Part shown: positions 28,067 to 36,161 of the stretch, piece after piece
Position numbering within the stretch: position 1 is the first letter of the stretch
Layout: the number at the start of each line of letters is the position of its first letter
Origin: an uncultured Gemmatimonadota bacterium
GTDB lineage: Bacteria > Gemmatimonadota > Gemmatimonadetes > Gemmatimonadales > Gemmatimonadaceae
Assembly (NCBI GenBank): GCA_903882745.1
Contig: CAIRYG010000002.1
Location: forward strand, 1 to 64,000
Direction of reading: 5' to 3'
DNA: 64,000 nucleotides
Made by a program: the position numbers and the translations under genes
Notes under the pieces: generated by a model
What the model saw: only the letters and a program-made list of their open reading frames with translations
Databases searched by the model: none
Told to the model about the DNA's origin: nothing

Positions 28067-29023
28067 TCACCTACTAGTCGACGCCGTGGGTGGGAGCGGC
28101 ACTGCGGTGAGCCAACCGTACGGGTCGGGGAGCACCCCCTTCACAATCCCCATGAAGCGGTCGCGAACAGCCTTGTAGACAGGCCCCGGCGCTCCCGTAC
28201 CGACCGGGAGCTGGTCGATGGACCGAATGGGCGTGATCTCGGCGGCCGTACCGCAGAAGAACGCTTCGTCCACGATGTACAGGAACTCACGCGGCATGAC
28301 CATCTCGCGCACAGTGTAGCCGAGGTCGGCCGCAATACGCATGATGGAGTCGCGGGTGATACCGTGCAGAATGCCGGAGCTGAGGGGCGCGGTGTAAATG
28401 ACCCCGTCGCGCACGACGAACAGATTCTCACCGCTTCCTTCCGCCACGAATCCTGCCGAGTCGAGCATAATCCCCTCGGCATAATCGTCGGCCTTGGCCT
28501 CGATCTTGGTGAGCTGCGAGTTCAGGTAGTTGCCACCAGCCTTCGCCAGCGCGGGGAAGGTGTTGGGGGCCGCACGACGCCAGCTCGCCACTCGGACATC
28601 TGTTCCGGTGAGCAGCGCTTCGTCGCCGAAGTACGAACCCATGTTCCAGCAGATGATCATGGTTTCGATCGGCGCATTCTTTGGCCAGATCCCCATGTTC
28701 TCGCCGGTGCGCATGATAATCGGCCGGATATAGCAGTGGCGCAGGCCGTTGGAGGCGATGGTCTGAATGGTCGCATCGCAGAGTTCGTCGATGCTCCACT
28801 TGGTCTCAAGGCGGTAGATCTTGGCCGAGTCCTTGAGGCGGCGCATATGGTCGCGCAGCCGGAAAACGGCGCCCGCCTCTGGGGTCTCGTAGCAGCGCAT
28901 CCCTTCGAAGACGCTCGAGCCGTAATGGAGCGCATGCGCCATGACGTGCACGGTGGCATCAGCCCACTCCACGAGTGAGCCGTCGCGCCAGATTCGTGCG
29001 GTTGGTCCTTTCATATCCGTCAC
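28067..29023 (-). CDS. ilvE: branched-chain amino acid aminotransferase
   Basis: 318 residues, fold-type IV PLP enzyme, the usual IlvE length. It interconverts Leu, Ile and Val with their 2-oxo acids using glutamate/2-oxoglutarate. Visible are HYGSSVFEGMRCY, the PLP Lys region ALAKAGGNYLNSQL, EGIMLDSAGFVAEGSGENLFVV and LYIVDEAFFCGTAAEITPI. GTG 29023 is preceded by AAAGG; ATG 29014 (MKGPTAR) is an alternative. A TAGCTT hexamer on the minus strand at 29052-29057 may be the -10 element. It is not clustered with other ilv genes. Confidence 0.95.
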   Translation of the reverse strand: MTDMKGPTARIWRDGSLVEWADATVHVMAHALHYGSSVFEGMRCYETPEAGAVFRLRDHMRRLKDSAKIYRLETKWSIDELCDATIQTIASNGLRHCYIRPIIMRTGENMGIWPKNAPIETMIICWNMGSYFGDEALLTGTDVRVASWRRAAPNTFPALAKAGGNYLNSQLTKIEAKADDYAEGIMLDSAGFVAEGSGENLFVVRDGVIYTAPLSSGILHGITRDSIMRIAADLGYTVREMVMPREFLYIVDEAFFCGTAAEITPIRSIDQLPVGTGAPGPVYKAVRDRFMGIVKGVLPDPYGWLTAVPLPPTASTSR

Positions 29024-29137
29024 AGCATCGCCTTTCGAAGGGTACCGTAGAAAGCTACATGCCGGGCCTCGACGGGCGCTAGCGTGGCAATGGTCACAGC
29101 CCTGTTACCTCCTGCCAGCGCGCGCCGTGCGCTCGCG

Positions 29138-30517
29138 TTAGCCGCGCTGCGCTTTCCACGAGGCGAGCCGTGCAGCGGTCTCCGTGACGCGGGACACGAG
29201 TGCCTCAGTGTCGCAGCCAACCACCTGCCCGTCGCGGAGGCGCTCGCGTCCGGCCACCACGACGCGGCACGCGGGTGCACCGGCCATCGACCAAATGAAC
29301 GTGTCGTATGGGTTGTAGACGGGGTTCGCTCCAACGGGAATCGTGAAGGCCGCGAGATCGGCGGCCTTCCCAGGCTCAAGCGAACCGATGGTGCCGGCCA
29401 GCCCGAGCGCTTTGGCTCCGCCGAGGGTGGCAATCTCGACCATTGTTCGGGCATCAAGCACGTCATCGCGCTGCGCGGAGGCGCGTTGCGCGAGCATCGC
29501 GAGCCGACCCTCGGCGATCAAATCCATCTGGTTATTGCTGGCCATGGAGTCGGACCCCAAACCCACGTGGATTCCTGCCTGGAGCATTGCCGCGAGCGGG
29601 GCGATGCCGTGGCCGAGCTTGGCGTTGGACGCAGGACAGTGGGCCACGCCGCAGCCATGCGCTGCAATGGTGGCGCGGTCGGTGGCGTCGGCCCGCACGG
29701 CGTGAATCAGCAATGTGCGCGACGACAGGACGCCACACCGCTCAAGCATCGCAATAGGCGAGCGCCCGCGTGGGCGCACGGGGATGTTGCGCCCGTTGAG
29801 GAAGGCCGCGAAGGCGCCATCGCCGTCGACCACGAGGGACTGCTCTTCTTCGCTCTCGGCAATGTGCGTGGCAAGCGGGAGCTTGAGTTCGACGGCGAGC
29901 TTGGCGACCGCGGTGAAGAGTTCGTCGCTGACCGAGTATGGCGCGTGGGGCGAGACACCGAGCCCAACGAGCGGCGTGGCCTTGGGATCCAAGGCCCGCA
30001 TGGTGCGGTGCAGATTATCGACCGCGCGATCGCACTGCTCGGGGTCGGGGCCGAACGTTTCGAGATAAAAGATTCCACGGACGCCGAGCTCGCGCATCGC
30101 GTCGAAGCCCGCGGGATCAGGGGCGGTGTCGGCGTAGGTTGTGATGCCGTGCTGCAGCCCTTCGACGACGCCGAGCTGCGCGCTTTCGAACAGCGCGTTG
30201 GAATTGAGCACGTCCGTTCGCGCGGCCGTGAGCGTGCGAATCCACGGAAAGAACGACAGCCCTTCCAGCAGCCCACGCATGACGGTGAGATCGAGATGCG
30301 TGTGGGTGTTGACGAGCCCCGGGAGGAGGATGGCATTGCCGAGTTCGTCGTGGCGCACGTCGCCCTGCGCGGCGGGTGCCCGATCGCGCGGGCCGACCCA
30401 GACGATCGTCTCGCCTTCGACGATCACCGTGCCGTTCTCGATGGCGGGCGCCGTAATCGGCAGGACCCACTTGGCGTGGTAGCGCACCTGTTCGGGCAAC
30501 GCCACGCGGTGACTCAT
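29138..30517 (-). CDS. amidohydrolase, 5-methylthioadenosine/S-adenosylhomocysteine deaminase type
   Basis: 459 residues. Metal-dependent amidohydrolase of the TrzN/SsnA/MtaD group: VNTHTHLDLT gives the HxH ligands, SPHAPYSVSD and THIAESEEEQ the further His and Glu, and GLGSDSMASNNQMD the catalytic Asp. MTA/SAH or guanine deamination are the usual activities and I favour MTA/SAH. Substrate is not settled by sequence. ATG 30517 overlaps the stop of the upstream PBP gene (ATGA), so both are transcribed together, although a functional link is not obvious. Confidence 0.85.
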   Translation of the reverse strand: MSHRVALPEQVRYHAKWVLPITAPAIENGTVIVEGETIVWVGPRDRAPAAQGDVRHDELGNAILLPGLVNTHTHLDLTVMRGLLEGLSFFPWIRTLTAARTDVLNSNALFESAQLGVVEGLQHGITTYADTAPDPAGFDAMRELGVRGIFYLETFGPDPEQCDRAVDNLHRTMRALDPKATPLVGLGVSPHAPYSVSDELFTAVAKLAVELKLPLATHIAESEEEQSLVVDGDGAFAAFLNGRNIPVRPRGRSPIAMLERCGVLSSRTLLIHAVRADATDRATIAAHGCGVAHCPASNAKLGHGIAPLAAMLQAGIHVGLGSDSMASNNQMDLIAEGRLAMLAQRASAQRDDVLDARTMVEIATLGGAKALGLAGTIGSLEPGKAADLAAFTIPVGANPVYNPYDTFIWSMAGAPACRVVVAGRERLRDGQVVGCDTEALVSRVTETAARLASWKAQRG

Positions 30518-32601
30518 GGGTTCTTTTTACTCACGACGGTCGTGCGCGGCGGGCAGTAGCGCGTCGGTTCGGTGCCCGGAATGAAGTAGTCCGTGTACGC
30601 GTCTTCGTTGGGGCACGCGGGACCGTGCAAGAGACCCGTGCCCGCGTCGATGGTCCGCGACGTAATGGCCGCGGGGCGGGGCCAGTCGGGCGGTGTCGGC
30701 TTCCGCTCATAGACTTCGCGCATGAAGGCTGTCCAGGCTGGGGCGGCGAGCCGCCCGCCCTGCGCATTCTTCATGATGGTCTGCGGCTTATCGAGACCCA
30801 TCCAGACGCCGGCGACGAGATCGGCGGTGTACCCCACGAACCAGACGTTCGTCCCGTCGTTGGTGGTGCCCGTTTTCCCGCCGGCGGGGATGCGGAAGTA
30901 CTGCCCCACACTGCCGTATGCGGTGCCTTTTCGAATGACGTCCTTCATCATGTCCACCATGAGCCACGCTTCTTCGCGCGACAGCACTTCTTCGCGCTCG
31001 GGCTCCGGCTTGTACAGGACGGTCCCCTTCTCGTCTTCGACGCGCACGATCGGTGTCGGAGGGACGCGCCACCCGAGATTGGAGAACACCGAGTAGGAGG
31101 CAATCATCTCGAGCGGATAGACGTCGGCCGAGCCGATGTGGACTGACGGATACGGGGGAACCGGCGTGGTGATGCCAAATTTCTTGGCCATCTGCACCAC
31201 ATTCTGCTCGCCGACTTCCATGCCCACGCGAATGGCAATCATGTTGCGCGACTCGTAGAGTCCGTGCCGCATGGTCATGGGGCCCCAGAACTTGAGATCG
31301 AAGTTCTGCGGTGTCCACGGCTTGTTGGGATCGAGCTGCGCCATCTCCAGCGGCGAATCATCCACCATGTAACTCGGCGGCCGACCAGCCTGAATCGCGG
31401 TGCTGTAGACGATGGGCTTGAAGGTCGAACCCGGCTGACGGAGGCCCTGGGTGGCGCGATCGAACTTCGAGTCTTCGTAATCACGCCCGCCAACTAACGC
31501 ACGCACCGCGCCCGTGCGAGGGTCGAGCGCAACGAAGGCGCCCTGCAGGTACGGCGAGGCGACGGTGTCGTCGGGAGCGTTCGAGCCGCCGCGCGCGAGC
31601 CACTGCTCATACGTGCGATGCGGGAAGGGGCCCCACTGCCCCGCCTCGACTGCGCGAAGCTGACGGTCGAGCGCGCGTTCGGCGGAGCCCTGAAGGTCGA
31701 GGTCGAGGGTGGTGAAGACCTTGAGCGGTTTCTGATACAGATCTTTGCCGAACCGTTCATCGAGTGCACGACGCACCCAGTCCACAAAGTACGGGGCCAC
31801 TTCGCTGGTGCCACCGCGCTTGCGCGACAGGCGCAGTGGGAACGCACTGGCCAATGACGCGTCCGCATCACCAACGGCGCTCGCACGCCGCATGAGTTCG
31901 ACCACCGTGTTGCGTCGCTGCACCGCGCGGTCTGGAAAGCGGCGCGGGTTATAGCGCTCGGGTGCCTTGGGAAGCGAGGCAAGGGTTGCGGCTTCGGCGA
32001 TGTTCAGATCTTTGACCGACTTGCCGAAATAGCGATGCGCGGCTGACTCCACGCCATAGGCGCCGTTGCCGAGATAGATCTGATTGAGATAGAGCTCGAG
32101 GATCCGATCTTTGGAGTACTTGGCCTCGATGGCGCGTGCGACCTTGGCCTCGCGCAGCTTGCGCGTGAGCGTCTTCTCCCGCGCCTTGAGGTTCTCGGGG
32201 AACAGGTTGCGCGCCAGCTGCATCGTGATGGTGGAGAATCCCTGCGAAATGCCGCGATTCCGGACGTTGGCGAGCACCGCGCCAAAGATGCGCGAGAAAT
32301 CGATCCCGCCGTGGCTGTAAAAGCGCTTGTCCTCGGTGATCACGAACGCTTGCTGCACGTGCTTCGGGATCTGGTCGAGCTTGACGAGGGTTCGGCGCTC
32401 CAGGCCGATTTCGGCGATAAAGCGACCGTCGGCTGCGTAGAGGCGGGAGGTCTGGCGGGGCTGGTACTTCTCCAGCTGCTCGAGCGATGGGCACTTGTTG
32501 CCACTGCAGACCATCGCCCAGCCGATGCCGAGGCCGGTGACGCCAAGGGCGCCCAGCACCGCCACAACGGCGAGGAAGATGAAAAGAGGGCGACGTTTCA
32601 T
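30514..32601 (-). CDS. class A penicillin-binding protein (PBP1a type)
   Basis: 695 residues, bifunctional peptidoglycan synthase at the inner membrane. A TM anchor spans about 6-28. The GT51 glycosyltransferase domain has ITEDKRFYSHGGIDFSRI (catalytic Glu), GFSTITMQLARNLF and KILELYLN-like RILELYLNQIYLGNGAYG. The transpeptidase domain has GSTFKPIVY (SxxK), SRN and GGKTGTTND. It polymerises glycan and cross-links stem peptides. There is no OB-domain insert as in E. coli MrcA, hence the shorter length. TAGACT lies 12 nt upstream of the ATG. It is followed by the amidohydrolase with an ATGA overlap. Confidence 0.95.
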   Translation of the reverse strand: MKRRPLFIFLAVVAVLGALGVTGLGIGWAMVCSGNKCPSLEQLEKYQPRQTSRLYAADGRFIAEIGLERRTLVKLDQIPKHVQQAFVITEDKRFYSHGGIDFSRIFGAVLANVRNRGISQGFSTITMQLARNLFPENLKAREKTLTRKLREAKVARAIEAKYSKDRILELYLNQIYLGNGAYGVESAAHRYFGKSVKDLNIAEAATLASLPKAPERYNPRRFPDRAVQRRNTVVELMRRASAVGDADASLASAFPLRLSRKRGGTSEVAPYFVDWVRRALDERFGKDLYQKPLKVFTTLDLDLQGSAERALDRQLRAVEAGQWGPFPHRTYEQWLARGGSNAPDDTVASPYLQGAFVALDPRTGAVRALVGGRDYEDSKFDRATQGLRQPGSTFKPIVYSTAIQAGRPPSYMVDDSPLEMAQLDPNKPWTPQNFDLKFWGPMTMRHGLYESRNMIAIRVGMEVGEQNVVQMAKKFGITTPVPPYPSVHIGSADVYPLEMIASYSVFSNLGWRVPPTPIVRVEDEKGTVLYKPEPEREEVLSREEAWLMVDMMKDVIRKGTAYGSVGQYFRIPAGGKTGTTNDGTNVWFVGYTADLVAGVWMGLDKPQTIMKNAQGGRLAAPAWTAFMREVYERKPTPPDWPRPAAITSRTIDAGTGLLHGPACPNEDAYTDYFIPGTEPTRYCPPRTTVVSKKNP

Positions 32602-32676
32602 GGCAGAGAGGGAAGTCTAGAGCCGTTGCAGGGGTGGGGCAACGCGCGGCCTGGTCAAATCGGACGGTCGGGGCGA

Positions 32677-32705
32677 GTGACAGCGCGCCCTGCCCTGCCT
32701 AGCTT
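32677..32705 (+). promoter_or_regulatory. promoter of tyrS
   Basis: -35 GTGACA (32677-32682), a 17-bp spacer and -10 TAGCTT (32700-32705). The -10 ends 6 nt before the ATG at 32712, so the predicted start site is at the initiation codon and the mRNA would be leaderless. Five of six bases match TTGACA. Confidence 0.7.
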
Positions 32706-32711
32706 TGGAGT

Positions 32712-33986
32712 ATGTCTCAGCCCATTTCGTTGCTCGAAGAACTCGCCTGGCGCGGCCTGCTGTACCAACAGACCGAAGGCCTCGCCGCGCATCTCGCCAC
32801 GGGCCCGGTCCGCGGCTACTGCGGGTTCGACCCGACCGCAGCGAGCCTGCACGTGGGGAACCTCGTTCCGGTCATGGGGCTCGTCCACCTCGCACGCGCC
32901 GGGCACACACCGGTGGCGCTCGTTGGTGGCGGCACCGCAATGATCGGCGACCCCTCCGGTAAGGCCAACGAGCGGACGCTGATGACGGTCGAGAAGATCG
33001 ACGCAAATGCCGCGGCGATTCACGCGCAGCTCGAGGGGATCTGCCAGCGCGCATTGGGCCAGTCGTCGGCTCCGGTGGTGCTGATGCGCAACAACGCCGC
33101 CTGGCTGCGCTCGCTGGACCTCGTGAGCTTTCTGCGCGACACCGGCAAGCATTTCTCGATCAACTACATGCTGGCTAAGGACTCGGTGGCCTCGCGCCTC
33201 GAGAATGGCATCTCGTTTACCGAGTTCGCGTACATGCTCATGCAGGCGTACGACTTCCTGCATCTGAGCCAGCACGACGGCGTGTCGCTGCAGATTGGCG
33301 GGAGCGATCAGTGGGGGAACATGACGGCCGGCACAGAGCTGATCCGTCGCGCATCGTCGGCCGAGGCCTTTGCGGTGACGCTTCCGCTCGTCACAACCTC
33401 GAGCGGACAGAAATTCGGCAAGACCGAAGCGGGCGCCGTGTGGCTCGACGCGTCGCTGACCTCGCCCTACCAGTTCTACCAGTTTTGGATCAACGCTGAG
33501 GACGCCGACGTCGGGAAGTATCTCCGCATGTTCACGCTACTCGATCAGTCCACGATCGAAGCGCTTGAAGCGTCGCACGCCGAGGCACCGCATGAGCGTC
33601 GGGCGCAACGGACGCTCGCGCGTGAGGTGACGACGCTCCTGCACAGTGCGGAGCTTGCCGACGCCGCCGAGCGTGCCAGTCGCATCATCTTCGACAAGAA
33701 GCTCGATCCGCGGACGATTGCGGCCGAGGTCTTTGAGATGCTCTCGCGCGAGATTCCGCTAGTGGCGCTCCCGGATGCGGATGTCGATGTGCTGACGGTG
33801 CTTGAGCAGGCATTCGCGCAATCGCGCGGCGCTGGGAAAAAGCTCCTGCAGCAGGGCGCGGTGATGGTCAACGGCGAGAAGATTGCCGCAGATGCGCCGA
33901 TGGTTGCCGCGTCGACTGCCGTGCACGGCCGCTGGTTCTTGGTACGGAAGGGCGCGCGCGATATCGCGCTGGTGAAACTGGGCTGA
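32712..33986 (+). CDS. tyrS: tyrosyl-tRNA synthetase
   Basis: 424 residues, class I synthetase that charges tRNA-Tyr. The HIGH-type motif is SLHVGNLVPV (about 46-55), the Tyr/ATP pocket includes YCGFDPTA and GGSDQWGNM, and the KMSKS loop is the KFGKT form. A C-terminal S4 RNA-binding domain is present (KKLLQQGAVMVNGEKI). The length is standard. No true leader exists: the -10 ends 6 nt before ATG, though GGAG also lies in that gap. It is convergent with the class V aminotransferase gene. Confidence 0.97.
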   Translation: MSQPISLLEELAWRGLLYQQTEGLAAHLATGPVRGYCGFDPTAASLHVGNLVPVMGLVHLARAGHTPVALVGGGTAMIGDPSGKANERTLMTVEKIDANAAAIHAQLEGICQRALGQSSAPVVLMRNNAAWLRSLDLVSFLRDTGKHFSINYMLAKDSVASRLENGISFTEFAYMLMQAYDFLHLSQHDGVSLQIGGSDQWGNMTAGTELIRRASSAEAFAVTLPLVTTSSGQKFGKTEAGAVWLDASLTSPYQFYQFWINAEDADVGKYLRMFTLLDQSTIEALEASHAEAPHERRAQRTLAREVTTLLHSAELADAAERASRIIFDKKLDPRTIAAEVFEMLSREIPLVALPDADVDVLTVLEQAFAQSRGAGKKLLQQGAVMVNGEKIAADAPMVAASTAVHGRWFLVRKGARDIALVKLG

Positions 33987-34004
33987 CCGCTCGGCTGGTC
34001 GACG

Positions 34005-34043
34005 CGGCGCTGGCGCGCTTAGATCGGCGCTGGCGCGCTTAGA
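34005..34043. repeat. 20-bp tandem duplication containing the aminotransferase stop codon
   Basis: CGGCGCTGGCGCGCTTAGA occurs twice with a 20-bp period (34005-34023, 34025-34043). The copy on the right includes the TAA of the minus-strand aminotransferase gene; the left copy repeats it outside the gene. It looks like a recent slippage duplication. Confidence 0.8.
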
Positions 34044-35187
34044 GCAGTGCGAGCGCCGCGTCGAGTTCGTCAGCCGTGTTGTAGAAGTGCGGGGCGATGC
34101 GCACGCACCCTTCGCGCACCGCGTGCGCAACCTTCGCTGCCGCGAGACGAGCGCTCGAGGCGTGCGCGTCGGCGGTGCGGAAGGCCAGCAGGCCCGCGCG
34201 GCGTGCCGCGTCGCGAGGGGTCACGAGTGAGACCGTCGGATGGCCATCGACGAATGCCACCGCCCGATCCGCCAGGGAGCTCACGTGCGTCTCGACCGCT
34301 GCTGGTCCGAGCTCGAGAAAGAGTCCGATCGACTCGGCCATCGATGCAAAGCTCACGAAGTCCAGGGTGATCACTTCAAAGCGACGCGCATCGCTCGCCC
34401 AGGTGGGATCGTAGTCCAAGAACTTGGAGAAATCACCAGCGGTCGCCTGCGACATCCAGCCGACCTCGACCGGCTCCAACTCTTGGACGAGCCCGGGACG
34501 CACGTACGCGAACCCGGTACCCCACGGCGACATCAACCACTTCTGGCAGCCCGCCGACAAGATGTCGACATGCACGGCCGACAGATCGAGCGCACGCGGA
34601 CCGATGCCCTGGATGCCGTCGACGACGAAATAGACGCCTCGCGCCTTGCACGCCGCACCGATGCGCGCGAGATCAATAGCATAGCCACTCCAAAAGCTCA
34701 CCCACGAGAGCGCCACGACCTTCACTCGGGGGTCGGTTTCGATCGTATGAATGATCGCGTCCTCGTCCGGGTAATCGCCCGCCATCGGCATCAGCCGATA
34801 CTCGGCGCCCTTCGCCTTCGCCACCGCGAACCAGGGATACACATTCGCGGGAAACTCGCCGTGTGAGCCAAGGATGACATCGCCGTTCCCAAAGGGCAGG
34901 GTACGGGCGGCGAGATTCAGACCGTGCGACGTGTTCGTCATCAGCGCAATCGACGACGCGGGGGCGTTGATCAACTGCCCGATCCGCTCGCGTGCGGTGG
35001 CGAACACCGGGAACAACATCTCCGGCGACAACCGATGCGGCTCGGCGCGCGTGAGAATCCACTCCTGCTGCGTGTCGCGCGCGCGCTGGGGAATCGGGCC
35101 GGTGGATGCATGATCGAGATAGATCGCCTCCCCGCGTACCGCCCAAGGAAATTCATTCGCGCGCAGCTTCAGGACGTCGTACGTCAT
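34039..35187 (-). CDS. aminotransferase class V family protein
   Basis: 382 residues, fold-type I PLP protein of the cysteine-desulfurase/isopenicillin-epimerase-like group. Features are YLDHASTGPIPQRA, NTSHGLNLAARTLPFG (phosphate/ring pocket), VVDGIQGIG (PLP Asp and Gln) and the Schiff-base Lys in SAGCQKWLMSPWGTGF. No cysteine-desulfurase active-site Cys loop is evident, so SufS/NifS activity is unlikely; substrate unknown. Its ATG overlaps the stop of the lpxL-like gene by 4 nt, making it third in the msbA operon. Confidence 0.82.
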   Translation of the reverse strand: MTYDVLKLRANEFPWAVRGEAIYLDHASTGPIPQRARDTQQEWILTRAEPHRLSPEMLFPVFATARERIGQLINAPASSIALMTNTSHGLNLAARTLPFGNGDVILGSHGEFPANVYPWFAVAKAKGAEYRLMPMAGDYPDEDAIIHTIETDPRVKVVALSWVSFWSGYAIDLARIGAACKARGVYFVVDGIQGIGPRALDLSAVHVDILSAGCQKWLMSPWGTGFAYVRPGLVQELEPVEVGWMSQATAGDFSKFLDYDPTWASDARRFEVITLDFVSFASMAESIGLFLELGPAAVETHVSSLADRAVAFVDGHPTVSLVTPRDAARRAGLLAFRTADAHASSARLAAAKVAHAVREGCVRIAPHFYNTADELDAALALL

Positions 35188-36161
35188 GGTTGACGGAGTT
35201 CAGGAGGAGTATCCGGCGGCTGATGTTTCCAGCGCCGGTGCTGCCAGAAATACTGCTCTGGATACGCCCGCACGAGACGTTCGAGCATGGCCGTAAAGCG
35301 GATCATAATGTCATCGACATCACGCTCGCGGTCCCCGGTGTGGGTGACCGGTACGTCCTCCACGACGAGTCGATACTGCCCGTCGGGCTGACGCATGGCT
35401 GCGACGAACACCACAGGGATGTCGCCTCGGAGCGCGAACACCGCGCCGCCGCGCGGTGTTTTTGCGGGACGGCCGAAAAAGTTCACGTACGTCGACGCGA
35501 GCCCGACAGCAGCTTGGTCGGACAAGAAACCCACGACCTGTCCGTCCCGCAGCAGACGCGGTACGCGTCGCACCGCCTCGCTGTCGTGCACCACGGTTAC
35601 CCCTAACCGTTCGCGTGTGCGCTTGAAGTACGCTTCCGCGAGCGGATTCGACGCACCGCGCACAATGCCCGCGATCGGCAATCCCCGTGCGCACATATAG
35701 GCAGCCGCGAGCTCCCAACTTCCGACGTGGCCGGCCACCAGCACCACCCCTTTCCCCTGCCCGTGGGCCGCGACAAGTCGCCCCCAATCCTCGGGGCAAT
35801 CGTGGAAGAGCGGGATCGCGTGCTCGGGGCCAATGCTCGCGAGGACGGTCGCTTCCACCGTCACGCGCCCCAGGTTGCGATACGACTCGCGGGCGACTTC
35901 GTGCACGCGCGCCTGGTCGAAGTCCGGAAAGGCGGCCGCGATTTGCCGCTCCACGACGCCGCGCCGAATCCCGAACGGGGAATAGCCCCAGGTGCCAATC
36001 ACACCGGCGACCTGCGCCGCCCGCCGCACGCCGAGTGGAGCGAGCAATCCGGTGAACACCCGCAATGCGGCGTACTCGATGCGGTGCAGGACGGTGGGCC
36101 TTCGGAGCGCACGCGCTCTTGGCGTCACCGAGGACGGCCCCGAGGGGACGGGAGCGGTCAC
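35184..36161 (-). CDS. lysophospholipid/lipid A acyltransferase, LpxL/HtrB family
   Basis: 325 residues from GTG 36161. LPLAT-type acyltransferase that would add a secondary acyl chain to lipid A at the inner membrane. The HxxxxE catalytic motif is GHVGSWE, followed by RGASNPLAE, FLSDQAAV and FFGRPAKTPRGG in the family order. The terminal YFWQHRRWK matches LpxL-type ends. The frame is open far upstream inside msbA, but GTG 36161 overlaps the msbA stop as GTGA and gives the family length. It is translated after msbA and before the class V aminotransferase. Which acyl position is used cannot be read. Confidence 0.88.
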   Translation of the reverse strand: MTAPVPSGPSSVTPRARALRRPTVLHRIEYAALRVFTGLLAPLGVRRAAQVAGVIGTWGYSPFGIRRGVVERQIAAAFPDFDQARVHEVARESYRNLGRVTVEATVLASIGPEHAIPLFHDCPEDWGRLVAAHGQGKGVVLVAGHVGSWELAAAYMCARGLPIAGIVRGASNPLAEAYFKRTRERLGVTVVHDSEAVRRVPRLLRDGQVVGFLSDQAAVGLASTYVNFFGRPAKTPRGGAVFALRGDIPVVFVAAMRQPDGQYRLVVEDVPVTHTGDRERDVDDIMIRFTAMLERLVRAYPEQYFWQHRRWKHQPPDTPPELRQP

